From: Bacteroidales bacterium | Lineage (GTDB): Bacteria > Bacteroidota > Bacteroidia > Bacteroidales > WCHB1-69 | Length of the DNA stretch: 44,766 nucleotides | Reading direction: 5' to 3' | Assembly (NCBI GenBank): GCA_017651425.1 | Contig: JAGCCZ010000041.1 | Location: 1 to 44,766 of the forward strand | Shown here: in pieces, positions 1 through 8,600 of the stretch | How the letters are laid out: each line of letters opens with the position of its first letter | Position numbering within the stretch: position 1 is the stretch's first letter | Made by a program: the position numbers and the translations under genes | The notes under the pieces: model-generated | The model's input: only the letters and a program-made list of their open reading frames with translations | What the model was told of the DNA's origin: nothing | The model's database searches: none

Positions 1-2
1 AT

Positions 3-302
3 CTCGCGGAACAAATGCCTGAGTTTCCAGGTGGACAGGAAGCCTTGAATGCCTATTTGGCCAAAGAGGTGAATTATCCGGAAGTCGCAAAGGCTCACGG
101 CGTGAACGGTACTGTTGTGGTGGAGTTTGTGGTTGAGAAAGACGGGAGCATCAGCAATGCAACAATCAAAACCCCACTGTTTCTCCCGTGCGACAAGGAG
201 GTTCTGCGAGTCATCTCCTCTATGCCAAAGTGGATCCCCGCAAGGAATAAGGGTGTACCTGTCCGATCCTTTATGCAGATTCCGGTCACATTCCAGATGT
301 AA
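3..302 (+). CDS. TonB C-terminal domain protein (5' end cut off by window)
   Basis: The frame is open from the window edge, so the true start lies upstream; about 99 residues are visible. They match a TonB C-terminal (energy-transducer) domain: a PEFPGG opening, a YPEVAKAHGVNGTV stretch, FVVEKDGSI, then MPKWIPARNKGVPV and the closing PVTFQM. In the family this domain sits in the periplasm and contacts the TonB box of outer-membrane receptors, passing on energy from an ExbB/ExbD motor. In Bacteroidetes it is also found at the end of BlaR1-like and other signalling proteins, so the missing N-terminus decides the real role. The domain call is firm; the specific gene is not. The cupin gene follows after 36 bp, and a TATCTTTT sequence near 308 could serve as its promoter. 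Confidence 0.8.
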   Translation, partial: LAEQMPEFPGGQEALNAYLAKEVNYPEVAKAHGVNGTVVVEFVVEKDGSISNATIKTPLFLPCDKEVLRVISSMPKWIPARNKGVPVRSFMQIPVTFQM

Positions 303-338
303 TAAATATCTTTTGTAAAACCACAAAACTATCCAACA

Positions 339-686
339 ATGATCAAAAACAAGCAAGACATCCGGGTTGAGACCGTGGAAAACAGCGGCAACATTGAGGG
401 CCGGATCAACAAGGACATCATCCTCACACCGGCGGAGATGCTGGAGCGAGCCTCGATGTTCAACATCATCACCCTTCCTTCCGGCAGCCGGATCAAGGAG
501 CACCCGCACATCGAGGATGCCGAGATCTACTACATCCTGGAAGGGGAGGCGGAAGTCACCGACAACGACCGGACCGCCATAATGCGTGCCGGCGACGTGA
601 TGTTCACCGGCAACGGCGCTCGCCACAGCATCGCCAACCAAAGCGGCAAAGACGTGAAGTTCTTAGCGTGCATCTTGAGAATGTAG
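339..686 (+). CDS. Small cupin-fold protein
   Basis: A 115-residue single-domain cupin. Motif 1 is G49-x5-H55-x-H57-x4-E62-x6-G69 and motif 2 is G85-x5-G91-x4-H96-x3-N100, so the usual metal ligands (two His, Glu, His) are all present. There is no signal peptide, so the protein is cytoplasmic. Stand-alone cupin_2 proteins include sugar isomerases, dioxygenases and sensor proteins; nothing here picks one out, and no substrate is claimed. The start follows a possible -7 element (TATCTTTTG, about 307-315) by some 25 bp, so the gene may have its own promoter. The next gene begins after a 78-bp gap with no clear terminator. Confidence 0.8.
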   Translation: MIKNKQDIRVETVENSGNIEGRINKDIILTPAEMLERASMFNIITLPSGSRIKEHPHIEDAEIYYILEGEAEVTDNDRTAIMRAGDVMFTGNGARHSIANQSGKDVKFLACILRM

Positions 687-764
687 AATTATGAATGCTG
701 AATGCCGGATGATCCGTAACGCATTCCTCTTAAAAACCGATTCTGATTAACAATGTGTCATAAA

Positions 765-1634
765 ATGATGAAATTACAGTTGCTTTTGCTGGCGATGCTC
801 CTTTCCGTCACAGCCCTTGCGCAAAAAAAGCCTGTTGACTACTTCGAAGAGGCCAACAGATATTATGATGCCAGACAGTACGACAAAGCGTTGAAAGGTT
901 ATCAATACTTCGTGAAACATTTTCCGAAGGACCAAGGCTATCCGAGAGCGTTGTATAATGCTGCACACTGCCAGTTCCTGTTAAAGCAGTACGGGAAGTG
1001 TATCAAGACTTGTCGGAAACTGATGGCCGTTGAGGCGGACGAGAAGGATCCCCTAGATTGGGGCATTATGGCAGACCCTTACGCCAATTACCGGCATCGG
1101 GGAGCCGATATGGCTTACGAATGTTATGCCATCCAGCAGAAGTGGGATTCCGCGCTCCGCTATTTGGCGCTGTCGGATACGTTGTATCCCTATATCCATT
1201 TTTGTGGCAATGCATACGCAGGGAACGAAGTGTCCAACGCCTTGCGATACGCTGAAATTTACGAACACATAGGACAGCCGGACAAAGCTTTGGAAAAGCT
1301 CCTCCAAACCGTTTTCCTCGACGGTCTCACAGATGTTTCAAAAGTTCTCGCAGAGGTACGAAAGCTGTTGTCGGGGAGGGAAGGGCTTCTCCAAGAACTG
1401 GATACAGCCATGAATGCAATGTATGAGAAAAAGTTTGAATTTGTGGATAACGAGGGGAAGACTCATACCAATACGCATCACTATATTTCTTTCTTGAATG
1501 TGGAAATCGAAGTGCCGGAAGACTATTGGTTTTTCTATTTTGTTCCGAACAAAGTTGAAAGCGGCTTTGTCAAAGAAGAATGCATCACCTACATCAAACA
1601 AACTTCGTTTTATAAGATGATTGCGGAGTTGTAA
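765..1634 (+). CDS. Secreted TPR-like protein of unknown role
   Basis: About 289 residues. The start at 765 gives a clean signal peptide (MMKLQLLLLAMLLSVTALAQ); an ATG at 753 is also possible and would add four residues. Residues about 25-110 read as tetratricopeptide helices: YFEEANRYYDARQYDKALKGYQYFVKHFP, then a second repeat at ALYNAAHCQFLLKQYGKCIKTCRKL. Further degenerate repeats follow at AYECYAIQQKWDSALRYLALS and ALRYAEIYEHIGQPDKALEKLL. The C-terminal 80 residues are a separate, unrecognised segment (HTNTHHYISFLNVEIEVPEDYWFFYF). It is probably periplasmic or an exported scaffold. No enzymatic motif is visible. The gene is followed directly by a 7-nt tandem array and then the dipeptidase. 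Confidence 0.7.
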   Translation: MMKLQLLLLAMLLSVTALAQKKPVDYFEEANRYYDARQYDKALKGYQYFVKHFPKDQGYPRALYNAAHCQFLLKQYGKCIKTCRKLMAVEADEKDPLDWGIMADPYANYRHRGADMAYECYAIQQKWDSALRYLALSDTLYPYIHFCGNAYAGNEVSNALRYAEIYEHIGQPDKALEKLLQTVFLDGLTDVSKVLAEVRKLLSGREGLLQELDTAMNAMYEKKFEFVDNEGKTHTNTHHYISFLNVEIEVPEDYWFFYFVPNKVESGFVKEECITYIKQTSFYKMIAEL

Positions 1635-1640
1635 GTATTA

Positions 1641-1677
1641 ACCCTAACCCTTAATCCCTAACCCTAAACCGTAAACC
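1641..1677. repeat. 7-nt tandem array, CCCTAAA type
   Basis: Five units of 7 nt (ACCCTAA, CCCTTAA, TCCCTAA, CCCTAAA, CCGTAAA) begin 6 nt after the stop codon of the TPR gene and end 3 nt before the next ATG. Each unit contains TAA in the direction of the upstream gene. It resembles a telomere repeat only by chance. It belongs with the other 7-nt arrays in this window. Confidence 0.8.
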
Positions 1678-1680
1678 AAT

Positions 1681-3405
1681 ATGAAATCCCTCATCACAAC
1701 CCTCCTCCTCCTTGCCGCAACCCTCTTCTCTGCCGTGGCCTGCACTAACTTGATTGTCGGCAAGAAAGCCTCTGCCGACGGCAGCGTGATGTGCACCTAC
1801 AACTGCGACGGCTTCGGCTTCTCCGGATCGCTGTTCTACAGTCCCGCCGGACGACACGCGCCCGACGAGCAAATCGCCATCCACGGTTGGGGACCCACGC
1901 ACGAAGGACGGTTCGTGAAGCAGGTGGAGTACACCTATAACGTGGTCGGGCTGATGAACGAGCGGCAGGTGACTATCGTGGAGACCACCTTCGACGGACG
2001 GCTGGAACTGCAGAACCACGAAGGGTTGCTCGACTATTTCTCGCTGATGCGGCTCACCCTGCAGCGCTCTTCCACTGCCCGAGAGGCCATCAAGTGCATA
2101 GCCGAGCTGGTGGCAGAATACGGCTACAACAGCAGCGGCGAGAGCATCACCATCTGCGACCCCAACGAGGCGTGGATCATGGAGATTATCGGCAAGGGGA
2201 AGGATAGGAAAGGCGCCGTCTGGGTCGCCCTGCGCATCCCCGACGACTGCATCTGCGCCCACGCCAACCTCAGCCGCATCCGCCAGTTCCCGCAGGAACC
2301 CGTAGGAGCGAAAAATTTTTCGCCCAAAATAGCCCACAAATCTCTTAGCAGCAAACACCTTCAATACATCACCCGTCCCGAAGTCGAGTGCGTCTATGCC
2401 GCCGATGTGATCGAGTTCGCCCGCGAGAAGGGATACTTCAGCGGCAAGGATGCGGACTTCTCCTTCCGCGACGCTTACTGTCCCATCGATTTCGAGAACG
2501 TGCGCTACGCCGATGCCCGCGTGTGGAGCTTCTTCCGGCACCACTACGATGAGGCGGAGATGGACAAGTACCTGCCGTATCTTAACGGCGACTTCGACAA
2601 GTGTGACCATCTGCCGCTGTGGATCAAGCCCGATGCGCCGCTGTCGCTCCGGGATTTGCAGGAGGACATGCGCGACCATTTCGAGAACACGCCGTTAGAC
2701 ATGACCGCTGACATGACCGCCGGTCCGTGGGGAATGCCTATCCGGCCGCTGCCGATGCACTTCCGCGATACCGCCGGCGTGAGCTACTTCCGAGAGAGGC
2801 CCATCGCCACGCAGCAGAGCGGCTTCACGATGACCTGCCAGATGCGCTCATGGCTGCCAGACGACGTGGGCGGCGTCACCTGGTTCAACTGCGACGACGC
2901 CGACATGGTGGCTTATGTGCCGATCTACTGCTGCATCACGCAGGTTCCAGACTGCTTCCGTCCCGAGAACAACCCCCGCACGGAATTCAGCTTCGAATCG
3001 GCCTTCTGGATGAACAACTGGGTCGCCAACATGGTCTATCCGCGCTATTCGATGATGATCGAAGACCTCCGCAAGGCACAGCGCGAGTTGGAGGACTACT
3101 ACTTCGCCGATCAGGACAGCGTGCTGAAGGCCATTGAGACGATGACGCCCGCCGACCGTCGCGACTACCTCAACAAGAAAAGCATCGCTTATGCTGACAA
3201 GATGATGAAAAGGTGGGATAAGTTGGCCAAATATCTGATTGTCCGATATAACGACCAAGTGGTACGCAAGGTTGACAAAGACGGAAACTTCCAGCGTTGG
3301 GGATATGAAACGCCCGGCTATGATATCCAGTTTATCAATTCCATTGGCACCTCTACAGGAGACCGGTATCGGTTGAAGGAGGTTATTGAACGGAGAGAGA
3401 GATAA
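1681..3405 (+). CDS. Peptidase family C69 dipeptidase
   Basis: A 574-residue secreted dipeptidase of family C69 (PepD-like, Ntn-hydrolase fold). The signal peptide MKSLITTLLLLAATLFSAVA is followed at once by C21 in the sequence CTNLIVGKKASADGSVM. In this family that Cys becomes the N-terminal nucleophile after processing. Conserved family blocks follow: NVVGLMNERQVTIVETTFDGR, a SITICDPNEAWIMEIIG strand pair, and VWVALRIPDDCICAHANLSRI. Length is normal for the family. The protein probably works in the periplasm, releasing amino acids from dipeptides, which fits an amino-acid-fermenting organism with kamA next door; that link is inference. A strong bidirectional terminator sits between this gene and the convergent kamA. 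Confidence 0.88.
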   Translation: MKSLITTLLLLAATLFSAVACTNLIVGKKASADGSVMCTYNCDGFGFSGSLFYSPAGRHAPDEQIAIHGWGPTHEGRFVKQVEYTYNVVGLMNERQVTIVETTFDGRLELQNHEGLLDYFSLMRLTLQRSSTAREAIKCIAELVAEYGYNSSGESITICDPNEAWIMEIIGKGKDRKGAVWVALRIPDDCICAHANLSRIRQFPQEPVGAKNFSPKIAHKSLSSKHLQYITRPEVECVYAADVIEFAREKGYFSGKDADFSFRDAYCPIDFENVRYADARVWSFFRHHYDEAEMDKYLPYLNGDFDKCDHLPLWIKPDAPLSLRDLQEDMRDHFENTPLDMTADMTAGPWGMPIRPLPMHFRDTAGVSYFRERPIATQQSGFTMTCQMRSWLPDDVGGVTWFNCDDADMVAYVPIYCCITQVPDCFRPENNPRTEFSFESAFWMNNWVANMVYPRYSMMIEDLRKAQRELEDYYFADQDSVLKAIETMTPADRRDYLNKKSIAYADKMMKRWDKLAKYLIVRYNDQVVRKVDKDGNFQRWGYETPGYDIQFINSIGTSTGDRYRLKEVIERRER

Positions 3406-3441
3406 AAAAAGGTACGGCAGAATCACTACCGTACCTTTTTT
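3404..3441. terminator. Bidirectional intrinsic terminator
   Basis: GGTACGG (3411-3417) and CCGTACC (3429-3435) form a 7-bp stem with an 11-nt loop, flanked by A7 on the left and T6 on the right, which extend the pairing. The A/T flanks let it end transcription of both the C69 dipeptidase (+) and kamA (-). Confidence 0.85.
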
Positions 3442-3442
3442 C

Positions 3443-3474
3443 TAATCACTGATCACTATTCACTGATCACTATT
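3443..3474. repeat. 7-nt tandem array, TGATCAC type
   Basis: Units TAATCAC, TGATCAC, TATTCAC and TGATCAC in exact 7-nt register, running into the stop codon of kamA (3470-3472). Read in the kamA direction, the units are GTGATCA or GTGAATA, each carrying TGA. It is the reverse complement of the array after atoA at 15981-16045. Confidence 0.8.
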
Positions 3475-4708
3475 TTCTGTGGCGTTTCTTTCTCGCCAGC
3501 TCGTTGGGCTCCAACGCCATCTGTTCGCCGTGGAGGAGGGAGGCCACACCTTCGACGTGCTTCTTGTCGGGCAGCGGGCCGCAGGTGTTCTCCTGATAGT
3601 CCTCGGGCTCGGTGTAGGTGGTGATGACGCCTTCGTAGTTGCGGAGGATCACCTTGTGCGGGCTCTGGGAGATGACGTACTGGGGCATGACGGGAATCTT
3701 GCCGCCGCCGCCAGGAGCGTCCACCACGAAGGTCGGCACGCAGTAGCCGGAGGTGTGTCCGCGCAGGTTCTCGATGATCTCGATGCCCTTGGAGACGGGC
3801 GTGCGGAAATGCTCCAGACCCATAGAGAGGTCGCATTGGTAGATGTAGTACGGACGCACGCGCATACGCACGAGATCGTGCACGAGCTGCTTCATAATCT
3901 CGGTGTCGTCGTTCACGCCGCGCAACAGCACGGTCTGGTTGCCGAGCGGGATGCCGGCGTCAGCAAGACGTGCACAAGCGGCCATAGACTCATCCGTCAC
4001 CTCATTGGGGTGGTTGAAGTGAGTGTTGAGCCAAATGGGATGATATTTCTTCAACATGTTCACCAAGTCATCGGTGATGCGCTGCGGGCAAACCACAGGG
4101 GTGCGTGAGCCCAAGCGGATGATCTCCACATGCGGGATGGCGCGCAGGCGTTGGATGATGGATTCGAGCATCTTGTCGCCCACCATCAAGGCGTCGCCGC
4201 CGGAGAGCAGCACGTCGCGCACTTGCGGGGTGCGGGCGATGTAGTCGATGGCGGCCTGGATGCGGTCCTGCGTGGACTCACAGTCGTGCTGGCCGGCGAA
4301 ACGTCTGCGGGTGCAGTGACGGCAGTACATAGAGCACATATCCGTGATGAGGAACAGCACTCTGTCGGGATAGCGGTGGGTGAGGCCCGGAACCGGGGAG
4401 TCCTCATCCTCGTGCAGCGGGTCGAGCAGGTCGGCCGGCGACTGGTGCACCTCGGCGCCGGTCGGGATAGCCTGGCGGCGAATCGGGCACTTCGGGTTGT
4501 TCGGGTCAATCAAGCTCAGGTAGTACGGCGTGATGGCCATGCGCAGTGTCTGAAGCGACTTCTTCACGCCTTCCTCCTCTTCGGGAGTGAGGTCGATATA
4601 TTTTTTCAGTTCTTCGAGGGTCTCGACTCTGTTGCGGACCTGCCATCTCCAATCGTTCCATTCAGCATCGGTAACGTTGGGAAACAATTCTTTTCTTCTA
4701 CTTGGCAT
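3470..4708 (-). CDS. kamA: L-lysine 2,3-aminomutase
   Basis: A 412-residue radical-SAM, PLP-dependent enzyme that interconverts L-lysine and L-beta-lysine, the first step of lysine fermentation. The residue numbers agree with the well-studied Clostridium subterminale enzyme: [4Fe-4S] cysteines C125, C129 and C132 in DMCSMYCRHC; substrate-binding D293 (YQCDLS) and D330 (FVVDAP); and PLP lysine K337 in PGGGGK. The full-length N-terminus (MPSRRKELFPNVTDAEWNDW) supports the start. In known pathways kamA clusters with kamDE, kdd, kce and kal; here none is adjacent. The upstream neighbour is a thioesterase and the downstream one a convergent dipeptidase. A perfect TATGTTTG -7 box lies 36 bp upstream. 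The related glutamate 2,3-aminomutase is an alternative that I consider less likely because both lysine-binding aspartates are kept. Confidence 0.93.
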   Translation of the reverse strand: MPSRRKELFPNVTDAEWNDWRWQVRNRVETLEELKKYIDLTPEEEEGVKKSLQTLRMAITPYYLSLIDPNNPKCPIRRQAIPTGAEVHQSPADLLDPLHEDEDSPVPGLTHRYPDRVLFLITDMCSMYCRHCTRRRFAGQHDCESTQDRIQAAIDYIARTPQVRDVLLSGGDALMVGDKMLESIIQRLRAIPHVEIIRLGSRTPVVCPQRITDDLVNMLKKYHPIWLNTHFNHPNEVTDESMAACARLADAGIPLGNQTVLLRGVNDDTEIMKQLVHDLVRMRVRPYYIYQCDLSMGLEHFRTPVSKGIEIIENLRGHTSGYCVPTFVVDAPGGGGKIPVMPQYVISQSPHKVILRNYEGVITTYTEPEDYQENTCGPLPDKKHVEGVASLLHGEQMALEPNELARKKRHRK

Positions 4709-4743
4709 ACTATCAGTATTTTATCGTTTTTAAAAAGAGGTTG

Positions 4744-4751
4744 CAAACATA
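4744..4751 (-). promoter_or_regulatory. Putative kamA promoter -7 box
   Basis: Minus-strand TATGTTTG matches the Bacteroidetes TAnnTTTG element 36 bp upstream of the kamA ATG. No good -33 TTTG is seen at the expected distance, only an AT-rich run. Confidence 0.5.
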
Positions 4752-4846
4752 CATAAAAAAAATGAGATTTTAACCCGCATCTCTCCTTTTTTCTATTCAA
4801 TAAATCTCTTAAGTTGAAAACGAGGATTAAAATCAATATTCAATGT

Positions 4847-5272
4847 TCATTTAGAGTCATTCTCCTCCATCAGTTCTTTCAGCTTCTGGGAAAATTCAGG
4901 GAAACTGTGGTCGAGGATGATGGGACGGCCGGCGGAATCGACGAAGCAATGGCGTGTGCGCCCTTTCAGCACAAGTTCGCCGCCCGGCAGCTTGCGCATC
5001 ACATATTCAATGGTGAGCCGTACGCCCCGGAATTCGCTCACCTTCACCTCTATTTCCACACTGTCGGCGAAAACAGTGGGATTCTTGAACTCGCATTCCA
5101 CGGCGAGTACGGGCGAGATGATGCCGTCTTCCTCCAGCTTGCGGTAGCCGAAGCCGATCTTGTCGAGGAAATCAACGCGCGCCTCCTCCATCCAGCGTAC
5201 ATAGTTGGAGTGATGTGTCACGCCCATCTTGTCGGTTTCGTAGTATTGTACTCGGTGTATGTAGGTGTCCAT
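4847..5272 (-). CDS. YbgC/FcbC-type acyl-CoA thioesterase (hotdog fold)
   Basis: About 141 residues from the ATG at 5272; a longer frame exists, but it begins upstream of a clear promoter. The 4-hydroxybenzoyl-CoA thioesterase signature is intact near the N-terminus: YYETDKMGVTHHSNYVRWMEEARVDFL, with D14 as catalytic acid candidate and the HH pair at 20-21. The rest (VECEFKNPTVFADSVEIEVKVSEFRGVRLTIEY) is typical hotdog beta-sheet. It hydrolyses acyl-CoA esters in the cytoplasm; the exact substrate cannot be told. Being next to kamA, it was considered as Kal (3-aminobutyryl-CoA ammonia-lyase, also hotdog), but the thioesterase motif argues against that. It may be transcribed with kamA, 138 bp downstream, although kamA has its own candidate -7 box. 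Confidence 0.85.
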   Translation of the reverse strand: MDTYIHRVQYYETDKMGVTHHSNYVRWMEEARVDFLDKIGFGYRKLEEDGIISPVLAVECEFKNPTVFADSVEIEVKVSEFRGVRLTIEYVMRKLPGGELVLKGRTRHCFVDSAGRPIILDHSFPEFSQKLKELMEENDSK

Positions 5273-5307
5273 TTTTTTACAATTTGTAGATCTTGAAATA
5301 ATGGGCG

Positions 5308-5339
5308 CAAAGATACACTTTAAATCCGATTGCCCCAAA
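5308..5339 (-). promoter_or_regulatory. Bacteroidetes-type promoter for the thioesterase
   Basis: On the minus strand TTTG (5336-5339), a 20-bp spacer and TATCTTTG (5308-5315) match both consensus elements at ideal spacing. It lies 36 bp upstream of the ATG at 5272 and so fixes that start. Confidence 0.75.
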
Positions 5340-5389
5340 AAAGGGAATTATAAATCAGGGTTCTGTGCTTTTTTTTATTTGGGCGTGCC

Positions 5390-5559
5390 GGCGCGGCGGC
5401 GGAAATCATGCCACATTCGCGCACACTATCAAATGCCGCCGCGCCGTCGGGCTTTCCGTTCCAATGATTTTGGTTTAAAGCCCACCACCATTCCGCGAGA
5501 CGCGAAGCGTCAAGCGGAACCTCCGTCTCGCCAGGGAACGCATTCCCACCAAAATCATT
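5390..5559. other. GC-rich, highly structured intergenic segment
   Basis: The 393-bp gap 5273-5665 has no convincing gene. It holds nested inverted repeats. GGCGCGGCGGC (5390-5400) pairs with GCCGCCGCGCC (5435-5445). AATGATTTTGGT (5463-5474) pairs with ACCAAAATCATT (5548-5559). Inside the latter, TTCCGC (5491-5496) pairs with GCGGAA (5514-5519) around GACGC-GAA-GCGTC (5499-5511). GCGAGACG (5495-5502) could alternatively pair with CGTCTCGC (5524-5531). This could be a structured RNA, an attenuator or a REP-like repeat element. No T-run follows, so a simple terminator is unlikely. The function is unknown. Confidence 0.55.
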
Positions 5560-5665
5560 TCCACTTCAATCCCTCACGCGGGCTCGTCGAACCCTGCATC
5601 CGTTTCACGGCGAGCAACGCACAACCTCGTCTCAACGTTCTCCCGCGCCGTGTCTCTACGATATT

Positions 5666-8600
5666 TTATTGTTTGACAAATCGTTTGGTTACCCATACAT
5701 TATCTTCCAATAGAATCTTGGCGAAATAGATGCCGGCGGGCAGCCACGATGCGTCTAATATGACGGTCTTCTCGTCTTGTCGCGCGCCCGTCGCAGAGGG
5801 AATGACAAGACGTCCCGTCATGTCATATACGGACACGCTGCGGATGCCGTTGCCATGACTCTGCACCCGGATCCGGCCGTTGGTCGGGTTGGGGTAGAGG
5901 AGGATGCTGCTTTCATTATGGACGTCAATGCCCACAGGCGTGAACGTGATGGTGTCGGAGGCGAGACTGACCAGCCCGTAGAGGCAGTGTGCGGTGACGA
6001 AGGCCTCGTATGTTTCACTCTCAGTCAGTCCCGTGAGGATGTAATTCGTGCTCGTGGCGGGGACGATTGTCCATGCGGTATCGCCCATGCTGCGGTAATG
6101 GACCTCCCAGCCTTGGACAAGTGTCATATCCTGCGTCCATGTCAGCTTCGTGCTGGTGGCCGACAGGTTCTGTGCCGTGAGGTTCCGGGGCGTGGGGCAG
6201 GTGTCGTAGGGGTCGTGGAGGAACCCGACGTAGATGTCATCCAGCCGTAAGAAGCCCGATGCCGGGAATACACATTTGAAGGCGATATAACGCCCGTTGC
6301 CGGTGTAGGAGGCAAAACTGGTGTAGCTTGATTCGAAAGCGGTGTCGGTGGTGTTGATCAACGTGTCCATAGACACAAAGGTGGAGGCATCGGTGAAGTC
6401 GGTCATCATACCGATCTCCATATAGTTCTGCACGTTGCCCGTGCGCATACTGTATTCCACATACAAGTTGTTGGAGGCGTACAGGCTGGAGACTTCCGGA
6501 AGGATGACAAAACAGTAGGAGTTGTTGTTGCCCGGCACCATCAGATATTGAGCCGCTGATGAGTGGAAAATGTTGGGATTGCTCGAATAATTGGTGAGGA
6601 TGTGCCAGCACTCCGGAAAATAGACGTTGGACGGATACAGGGAGAAGTCGTCGGAGTAGGGCAGGTCCATCGGCCCGCAGGCTGCGTTGAACGGGCACAC
6701 CACGGACCATACGGAGTGCTGTCCTGCATCGCATTGGGTCCGCACATAGACTTCATAGCGTATCATCGGGCTCAGTCCCGAGATGTCGAACTCGGGAGTG
6801 TGTACAATGGTCGGGACCAGTGCGTCGGGGTCGATACCGACAGGACCGTACACAACGGCCCAGGCGGTGTCAAGACTGTCGGCGGGCGTCCAGGCGATGT
6901 GCGCGGTGGTGCTGGTGATGTTGGAGGCCGTCACCTGCTGGGGCTGTCCGCAGGTCTCGGTGAAGATGGAAAGGTTGTCGATGGCGGCTGGCGGGTTTTG
7001 CCCGTTGGGGTCGCCGCCAACCCATCGGAAATAGAGCCGCTTGGTGGTGCCCGCCCAAGAGGAGTTCAGCGTGTAGGTGGCGGTTTGCCACGAACTTTGG
7101 CCGTACAGCTTGGCGAACAATGTGGTGGAGTTGGCCGGATTGTCGTAAGGGTACGTAAGGTCAACGGTCTCGGGGTCGCCGAGATAGACGGACAGGTAGG
7201 CGTTGTTGCCTCCCATAGCGCGCCAGTCGAACGACAGGGTGTATTCCGTGGCGGGATCGAAATAGATGTCGCGATATGCCCAGCTCACCCCCGCGAAGTT
7301 GATATTGTACTCGTTGTGGGCGCCCGCGTCGTTGGATATGTACAGGCAGTTGCTGCCGTTCATATCCTGGTTGACCGTGTTCCCGATGAACCATTCATTA
7401 GGACCGTGGGTGGCGATTATCCACGCATTGTTTATCACGGAATCCTCGAAGTCGCAAAAATAGGGTATGTGCGCAGGAGAGGCCGGCATTGTGTGGAATG
7501 TCACCATCCCCCATGTGCTGTGATCCGAGGCACCGCAGCGGGTGCGCACGTAGCAGTCGTAAACCATATCGGGCGTCAGGCCGGTCAATGTGGGGGAGTT
7601 GGTCGTCACAATGATGGGCGTGGCGTTGTTAACGTTGAAACCTGTTGGACCGTAAGCGATTTCCCATTCGGTCTGCGCTCCGCCGAGGTCGCTCCAATGG
7701 AGGCTGACGAATGTGCTGTCCAAGTGGTCAACGGCAGGAATAGGCGGAATGCAGGTGACGCAGGATACAGAGAAATGGAATCCAGCCGCGGTTGTTCCGT
7801 TGTCGGATTTCAACTGGATGGTCAGCGGCCCCGTCGTGGAAACGGTGCTGGGCAGATTTTGGTAGGAGGACATATTGCCGTATTGGTGAAAGAGCATATT
7901 GCCGCTGGTTCCCGCGCCGTCGAAAATACGTAAAGTGTCGCCATACGCCATCCGGTAATCTCCACTCAGGCTGGCCGCGGCACCTGGGGTGCTGGGATAG
8001 ACAATCACAGTGCCATTGCAGTTGCTGGAGTAGTTGCCGGTGAACCCGCCGTCGTCGAAGATCTCGCCAGAGCACATCACCATAGAGGTTGTGCCGGTAT
8101 GCGGCATAAAGACACGGCCCGGGACGGCGGAGAAGACGCTGGAGAGCGCGCTGGTGTTGACCCCGCAGTTGGCCCGCACATAGAAGTCGTAGGTGGTGCC
8201 CACCCATAATCCAGTGACGGTGATGGTGTCCGTGGTGACCGTCATATTGGGGTAGTTCAAATCAGGTGTGAAACTGTTCATCTGCATTCCGTAATAGACG
8301 TCCCACTGTGTGGCGGTGCCATTCTCCGTCCAGGTGAGCGTCAGGCTGTTGGATTCCGTTGCGATGATGCGCATGTTGGACGGTGTGGCGCAGCTCGGGG
8401 CCTGCTGGCATTGGACAGTCAACTCGAAACCCGATTTGACGATAGCGTAGTCGGACGTGAACTTGACTGTCAGCGGGCCGGAAGCGGAGACGATGGTGGG
8501 CATAACGGTCGTGCCAGTTCCCGTGTAGAGCGGAGTCCCGGTGGCACTGGTTCCTTCATATACATATATAAAGTCGTAGTTGTTTTCAAGATTGATAGTG

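Noticed and set aside
1641..1677. Telomere-like CCCTAA repeat
   Set aside because: Only about five imperfect units between two normal genes. It fits the 7-nt arrays found at other gene ends and is not a chromosome end.
4847..5272. Kal (3-aminobutyryl-CoA ammonia-lyase) of the lysine pathway
   Set aside because: Same hotdog fold and next to kamA, but the YETDxxGxxHHxNYxRWxEEAR signature is that of YbgC/FcbC thioesterases.
5265..5729. Open plus-strand frame of about 154 codons covering the structured intergenic region
   Set aside because: The predicted protein is rich in Arg and Pro with no domain. It overlaps the thioesterase promoter and the adhesin 3' end; the inverted repeats explain the composition better.
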